DNA from: Gemmatimonadota bacterium
GTDB lineage: Bacteria; Gemmatimonadota; Gemmatimonadetes; Gemmatimonadales; Gemmatimonadaceae
NCBI GenBank assembly: GCA_028287305.1
Contig: JAQBPX010000019.1
Coordinates: 124,001 to 188,000 of the forward strand
DNA length: 64,000 bases
Reading direction: 5' to 3'
Part shown: one piece after another, positions 60,826 to 64,000 of the stretch
Layout of the letters: every line of letters starts with the position of its first letter
Position numbering within the stretch: position 1 is the first letter of the stretch
Translations under genes and position numbers: made by a program
The notes under the pieces: generated by a model
Database searches by the model: none
What the model saw: the letters and a program-made list of their open reading frames with translations, nothing else
Told to the model about the DNA's origin: nothing

Positions 60826-61863
60826 ATGAGCGGCGCCCGTCATGTGTGGCTCCCCACTGCACTCGCGCTCTGCCTGGCAGGGACGATCGCCGCGGTGCTC
60901 TCGAGCGGAAACGCCAGTCCCGGCTTCGCGCTCGCGGCGCTCGCGCGCGGCGCCGCGGGTAGCTGGCATGCCTTCACGTCGGGCACCCTGGTTCGCGCCA
61001 CCCCGCTGCTGTTCACGGGGCTCGGCGTTGCCGTGGCGTTCCGAGCGGGAGTGTTCAACATCGGGGCGGAGGGCCAGTTCCTCACGGGCGCCGCTGCCGC
61101 CGCCGCCGCTTCTGCGGCATTGTCGTCGCACGCGGGAGCCCTGACTCCGTGGCTGGCAATCGTCGCGGGCGCGCTCGCGGGGGCAGCCTGGGCGTCCGTG
61201 GCCGATGCGCTCCGGCGTCGGTTCGAGGTTCCGGAGGTGATCTCGACGATCCTCCTCAACTTCGTGGCGATCTACCTGGTGGGCTACCTGGTGCGCGGGC
61301 CGCTGCAGGAGCCCACGCACATCTATCCGCAAACGAGGACGCTCGAACTGCTGGCGCGCCTGCCGCGAATGAGCAGCGGCACGCGGCTGCACTGGGGCTT
61401 TCCCCTTGGCGTGGCGATCGCCATCGCGCTCGCATTCTGGCTGTCCCGCACCGCATCGGGATTCCGGCTGCGCCTGGTGGGTGCCAATCCGCACGCTGCG
61501 CGCGTGACGGGACGCGTGAACGTGGGGCGCGTGACCACGCTCGCATTCCTCGCCAGCGGCGCGCTCGCCGGGGCCGGCGGCGCCGTGGAGGTGAACGGGG
61601 TGACGTTTGCGCTCTACGAAAACATTTCCCCGGGGTACGGCTACACCGCCATCGCGGTCGCACTGCTGGCTGGACTCGACCCGCGCTGGGTGATCGCGAC
61701 CGCCGTTGGGTTCGGCGCGCTCGAGGCGGGTGCATCGGCCATGCAGCGCGACGCCGGCGTGCCATCGGTGATCGCGGGAATCGTCGAGGCGTCCATCATC
61801 CTCATTGCGATCGCGTGGAGCGCTCGCTCGCGCGGCGATGCGTCGCTGGAGCGCGGCACGTGA
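60826..61863 (+). CDS. Nucleoside ABC transporter permease 1
   Basis: A 345-residue permease of the BPD_transp_2 type, with about 9-10 hydrophobic helices; FRAGVFNIGAEGQFLTGA and VPEVISTILLNFVAIYLVGYL are typical of NupP/YufP-like subunits. It belongs functionally with the BMP lipoprotein (39679) and double ATPase (41510). A GTG two codons upstream (60820) is an alternative start. It overlaps permease 2 as GTGA. Confidence 0.9.
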   Translation: MSGARHVWLPTALALCLAGTIAAVLSSGNASPGFALAALARGAAGSWHAFTSGTLVRATPLLFTGLGVAVAFRAGVFNIGAEGQFLTGAAAAAAASAALSSHAGALTPWLAIVAGALAGAAWASVADALRRRFEVPEVISTILLNFVAIYLVGYLVRGPLQEPTHIYPQTRTLELLARLPRMSSGTRLHWGFPLGVAIAIALAFWLSRTASGFRLRLVGANPHAARVTGRVNVGRVTTLAFLASGALAGAGGAVEVNGVTFALYENISPGYGYTAIAVALLAGLDPRWVIATAVGFGALEAGASAMQRDAGVPSVIAGIVEASIILIAIAWSARSRGDASLERGT

Positions 61864-62759
61864 GCGCCACCAACAGCTTCATCGAGGCTGCAGTGCGCAC
61901 GGGCACGCCGCTCGCCCTCGCGGCGCTGGGCGAGACGCTGGTGGAGCGCGCGGGGATCATCAACATCTCGCTGGAGGGCACCATCATCGCCGGCGCATTC
62001 GGCGCGGCGGTCGGCGCGTCCGCCGGGCAGGCGACCGGGGGCTACGCGCTCGCCGTCGTGGCGGGCGTTCTGGTCGCCGCACTCTTCGCGATGTTCACCG
62101 TCACCCTGCGCACCGACCAGGTCATCACCGGCACCGCGCTCACCATGCTTGCGCTGGGGCTCACGGGTGCGCTCGCGCGCAGCGTGTTCGGCGCGCACGG
62201 CCTCGCGCTCACCATCGCGACCACCGGCCCCCTGCGCCCGGTGCCGGAAGGATGGCTGGTGCTCGGCGCGCTGCTTCACCAGCCGTGGCCGACGTATGCG
62301 GTGTATGCGCTGGCGCCCGCGCTGTGGTGGTGGCTGTACCGCACGCATGCCGGACTCGCGCTGCACGCGATCGGGGAGAATCCCGCCGCGGCGGAAGCCG
62401 CCGGCATCGCCGTGAATCGACATCGCGTGGGAGCGATCCTCGCCGGCGGCGTCATGGGTGGACTGGCCGGCGCCACGCTCGTGCTGGCGCAGGCCGGCAC
62501 GTTCGTGGAGAACATGTCGGCGGGGCGCGGCTTCATGGCGATCGGCATCGTGGTGCTCGGGCGATGGAACCCACTCGGCGTGGCGGGTGCCGCGCTCCTC
62601 TTTGGCGGCGCCACCGCCCTGCAATACCTGTTTCAGGCCGCGGGGCTGAACGTGCGCTACGAGCTCGTGCTCATGCTCCCGTACCTCGCGACGCTCGCCG
62701 CGCTCGCCGGTGTCGCCGGTCGCTCACGCGGTCCGGCAACGCTCGGCCGCAGGCTCTAG
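61860..62759 (+). CDS. Nucleoside ABC transporter permease 2
   Basis: A 299-residue partner permease (NupQ/YufQ-like) with about 8 hydrophobic helices; GETLVERAGIINISLEGTIIAGAFGA and GRGFMAIGIVVLGRWNPLGV are characteristic. It starts with GTG at 61860 overlapping permease 1. Its TAG stop shares the CTAG tetramer with the stop of the convergent lipoprotein gene. Confidence 0.9.
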   Translation: MSATNSFIEAAVRTGTPLALAALGETLVERAGIINISLEGTIIAGAFGAAVGASAGQATGGYALAVVAGVLVAALFAMFTVTLRTDQVITGTALTMLALGLTGALARSVFGAHGLALTIATTGPLRPVPEGWLVLGALLHQPWPTYAVYALAPALWWWLYRTHAGLALHAIGENPAAAEAAGIAVNRHRVGAILAGGVMGGLAGATLVLAQAGTFVENMSAGRGFMAIGIVVLGRWNPLGVAGAALLFGGATALQYLFQAAGLNVRYELVLMLPYLATLAALAGVAGRSRGPATLGRRL

Positions 62760-63640
62760 CGTTCGTCGCAGCCGCTGGTCGCGCTCGTGAAGCGCGCACT
62801 CCAGCGGCGCGCTCCGTCGCGACGCAAGAGCATGTAGCGCAAGCCTTCCGCACCATCACGCGCAACGACCAGTGCGGCAGGGCGACCGGCACTCGGCGCA
62901 ATGCCAGCCAGCACCTCGAACGCGTCCACCGCGTCCTCGGTGCCCTCCACTCGCACGTGCCAGGCGAGCGTGAACGGGGCGTGCAGCGCCCCGCTGTCAC
63001 GCTCGGCGACCAGGAAGAGGGCCTCGACGAGCGGCGACGCTTCCTGGTTCAACCCACGCTCGAGTCGCGCGGCCACCGCCTGCACGCCGGGCGCCGACAT
63101 GAAGCGGTCGGCGGAGCGCACGGCGAACGGCAACCCCGTGAACCGGCTCGCGGGATTCGCCGGGATCGTGAACGCCAGTCGCGTGAGCTCGGCGGCCAGC
63201 GCGACCGAGTCAGCCGCCACGAGCCCCGAGAGCGAATCGAGGGGGAGCGCGCCCGAGACAGTTCCCGCAAGTCCGATGGACCATGGCCTGGCCGGCTTCG
63301 GGAACAGCGTGACGCTCGGTTGCCCACAGCCCGAATCCGCCGCCGACACGCCGGTGATGCGCGCGTGCTCCACCGTGCCGCTTCGCGAGAGCAGCGAGAC
63401 CTCTCGCACGCCCCCCTCGCCTGGCCCCACGATGGCGAGCGCGCCACCATCGTCGGTCGACGCGAGCAGCGCGTCGCCAAAGGCCGTGTCCCATCCACTG
63501 GAAGTCGCCGCGGCCGGCGACGAAGCCGAATCGGGAGCGATCGTGGTGCGCGCACTGTCGGGTACGGGACGCGCGCCTTCCTTCGCGCATCCCACGAGGA
63601 ACGCGGTGAGCATCGCGATGGCCCAGGGTCGGCGCGGCAT
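62756..63640 (-). CDS. Putative lipoprotein, unknown function
   Basis: A 294-residue protein: lipobox LVGC (cysteine at about residue 18), a Ser/Ala/Pro-rich linker, then a soluble domain with no recognised motif. ATG 63640 was chosen because GGAGG sits 6 bases upstream; an ATG at 63646 directly abuts the GGAGG and is less suitable. The body has strand-rich stretches (GALAIVGPGEGGVREVSLL, RYMLLRRDGARRWSARF). It converges on permease 2. Confidence 0.65.
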   Translation of the reverse strand: MPRRPWAIAMLTAFLVGCAKEGARPVPDSARTTIAPDSASSPAAATSSGWDTAFGDALLASTDDGGALAIVGPGEGGVREVSLLSRSGTVEHARITGVSAADSGCGQPSVTLFPKPARPWSIGLAGTVSGALPLDSLSGLVAADSVALAAELTRLAFTIPANPASRFTGLPFAVRSADRFMSAPGVQAVAARLERGLNQEASPLVEALFLVAERDSGALHAPFTLAWHVRVEGTEDAVDAFEVLAGIAPSAGRPAALVVARDGAEGLRYMLLRRDGARRWSARFTSATSGCDER

Positions 63641-63754
63641 GAGCATCCTCCAATCTGGACGCACCGCTTCGCCGCGGCCACCCGCTACGTCACCCTACGT
63701 ATCCCGGGCCGCCCGCCCGGGTGGTACTCTTGGGCGTCACCAGAACGGAGCAGC

Positions 63755-64000
63755 ATGGCCCCACCGCAGCAGGCGGCGCACGCCATTACCATTGAAGGAG
63801 AGATCTCGATCGTGTCGCGCGCGCCCTTCCGCGAACGGTTGAGCTGGGCACTCTACGACTTCTCGAATACGATCTTCTCGATGAACGTCGTGACGCTGTA
63901 CGCGTCCGTCTGGCTCATCAGTGACCTCGGTGCGAGCAGCACCCTGTACGCGAGCGCGAGCGCGATCGCATCGGTGATGGTCATCGCCTCGATCCCCGTG
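63755..64000 (+). CDS. UMF1/Atg22-like MFS transporter (N-terminal part only)
   Basis: The first 82 codons are in the window; the gene runs off the right edge. After a soluble tail the sequence reads RERLSWALYDFSNTIFSMNVVTLYASVWLI, the typical first helix of UMF1/Atg22-type transporters, followed by a second hydrophobic segment. ATG 63755 has GGAG four bases upstream. GTG 63812, with AAGGAGAG before it and closer to the family start, is equally possible. Confidence 0.75.
   Translation, partial: MAPPQQAAHAITIEGEISIVSRAPFRERLSWALYDFSNTIFSMNVVTLYASVWLISDLGASSTLYASASAIASVMVIASIPV

Overview
The window is about 64 kb of GC-rich bacterial chromosome with a mostly housekeeping character. It contains no rRNA, intact tRNA, CRISPR array, phage or complete insertion sequence. 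Gram-negative-type signal peptides, lipoproteins and beta-barrel proteins, together with the gene content, suggest a didermic soil-type bacterium. Gemmatimonadota is my best guess; it rests on overall gene style and is an inference, because no marker RNA is present.

Layout. 0-1 kb: a GntR/ABC-ATPase pair cut by the left edge, followed by octamer repeats. 1-7.9 kb: an arginine locus, with argC-argB-argD-acetyltransferase leftward and argR, argG-argH rightward. Both arginine promoters carry visible ArgR-type operators. 7.9-15.2 kb: single genes (outer-membrane protein, a start-less HTH fragment, cold-shock protein, ispG, a small HD hydrolase, a degenerate BY-kinase-like membrane protein, a cupredoxin lipoprotein). 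15.2-22.7 kb: a compact his operon (hisG-D-C-H-A-B-F, an IMPase-type phosphatase, hisIE) preceded by a histidine-rich leader peptide and a perfect terminator, a textbook attenuator. 22.7-34.3 kb: an M16 peptidase pair, murB, a large surface protein, a Cys-less ArsC-like protein with an ABC-F ATPase, and cell-envelope hydrolases. 34.3-39.5 kb: mnmG, a SIMPL protein, and parA-parB with two parS sites and two inverted copies of a long palindromic repeat; this is the kind of neighbourhood found near oriC. 39.7-42.9 kb: a BMP-type nucleoside-binding lipoprotein, a NIF3-like protein and the transporter's double ATPase. The two matching permeases lie about 18 kb away, at 60.8-62.8 kb.

44.1-56.1 kb: a chemosensory cluster in two leftward operons. 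One is cheY-like, GAF protein, cheD, cheA, porin-like protein, MCP2, cheW2. The other is a beta-barrel protein, MCP1, cheW1, cheR, cheB. No flagellar gene is present. The MCP/CheW pairs look like a duplication, and both MCPs end in a CheR-docking-like pentapeptide. Next come a two-in-one LysR regulator, a PAS-EAL phosphodiesterase, an MFS transporter, the two permeases, a lipoprotein and the start of another transporter.

The most unusual items are: (i) a 32-bp element with fixed internal spacing upstream of both chemosensory operons and of the PAS-EAL gene, suggesting a shared regulon; (ii) the 641-residue fusion of two complete LysR proteins; (iii) the argC promoter placed so that transcription should start on the GTG start codon (leaderless mRNA) under an ARG box; (iv) the his attenuator; and (v) the paired palindromic repeats and parS sites upstream of parAB.
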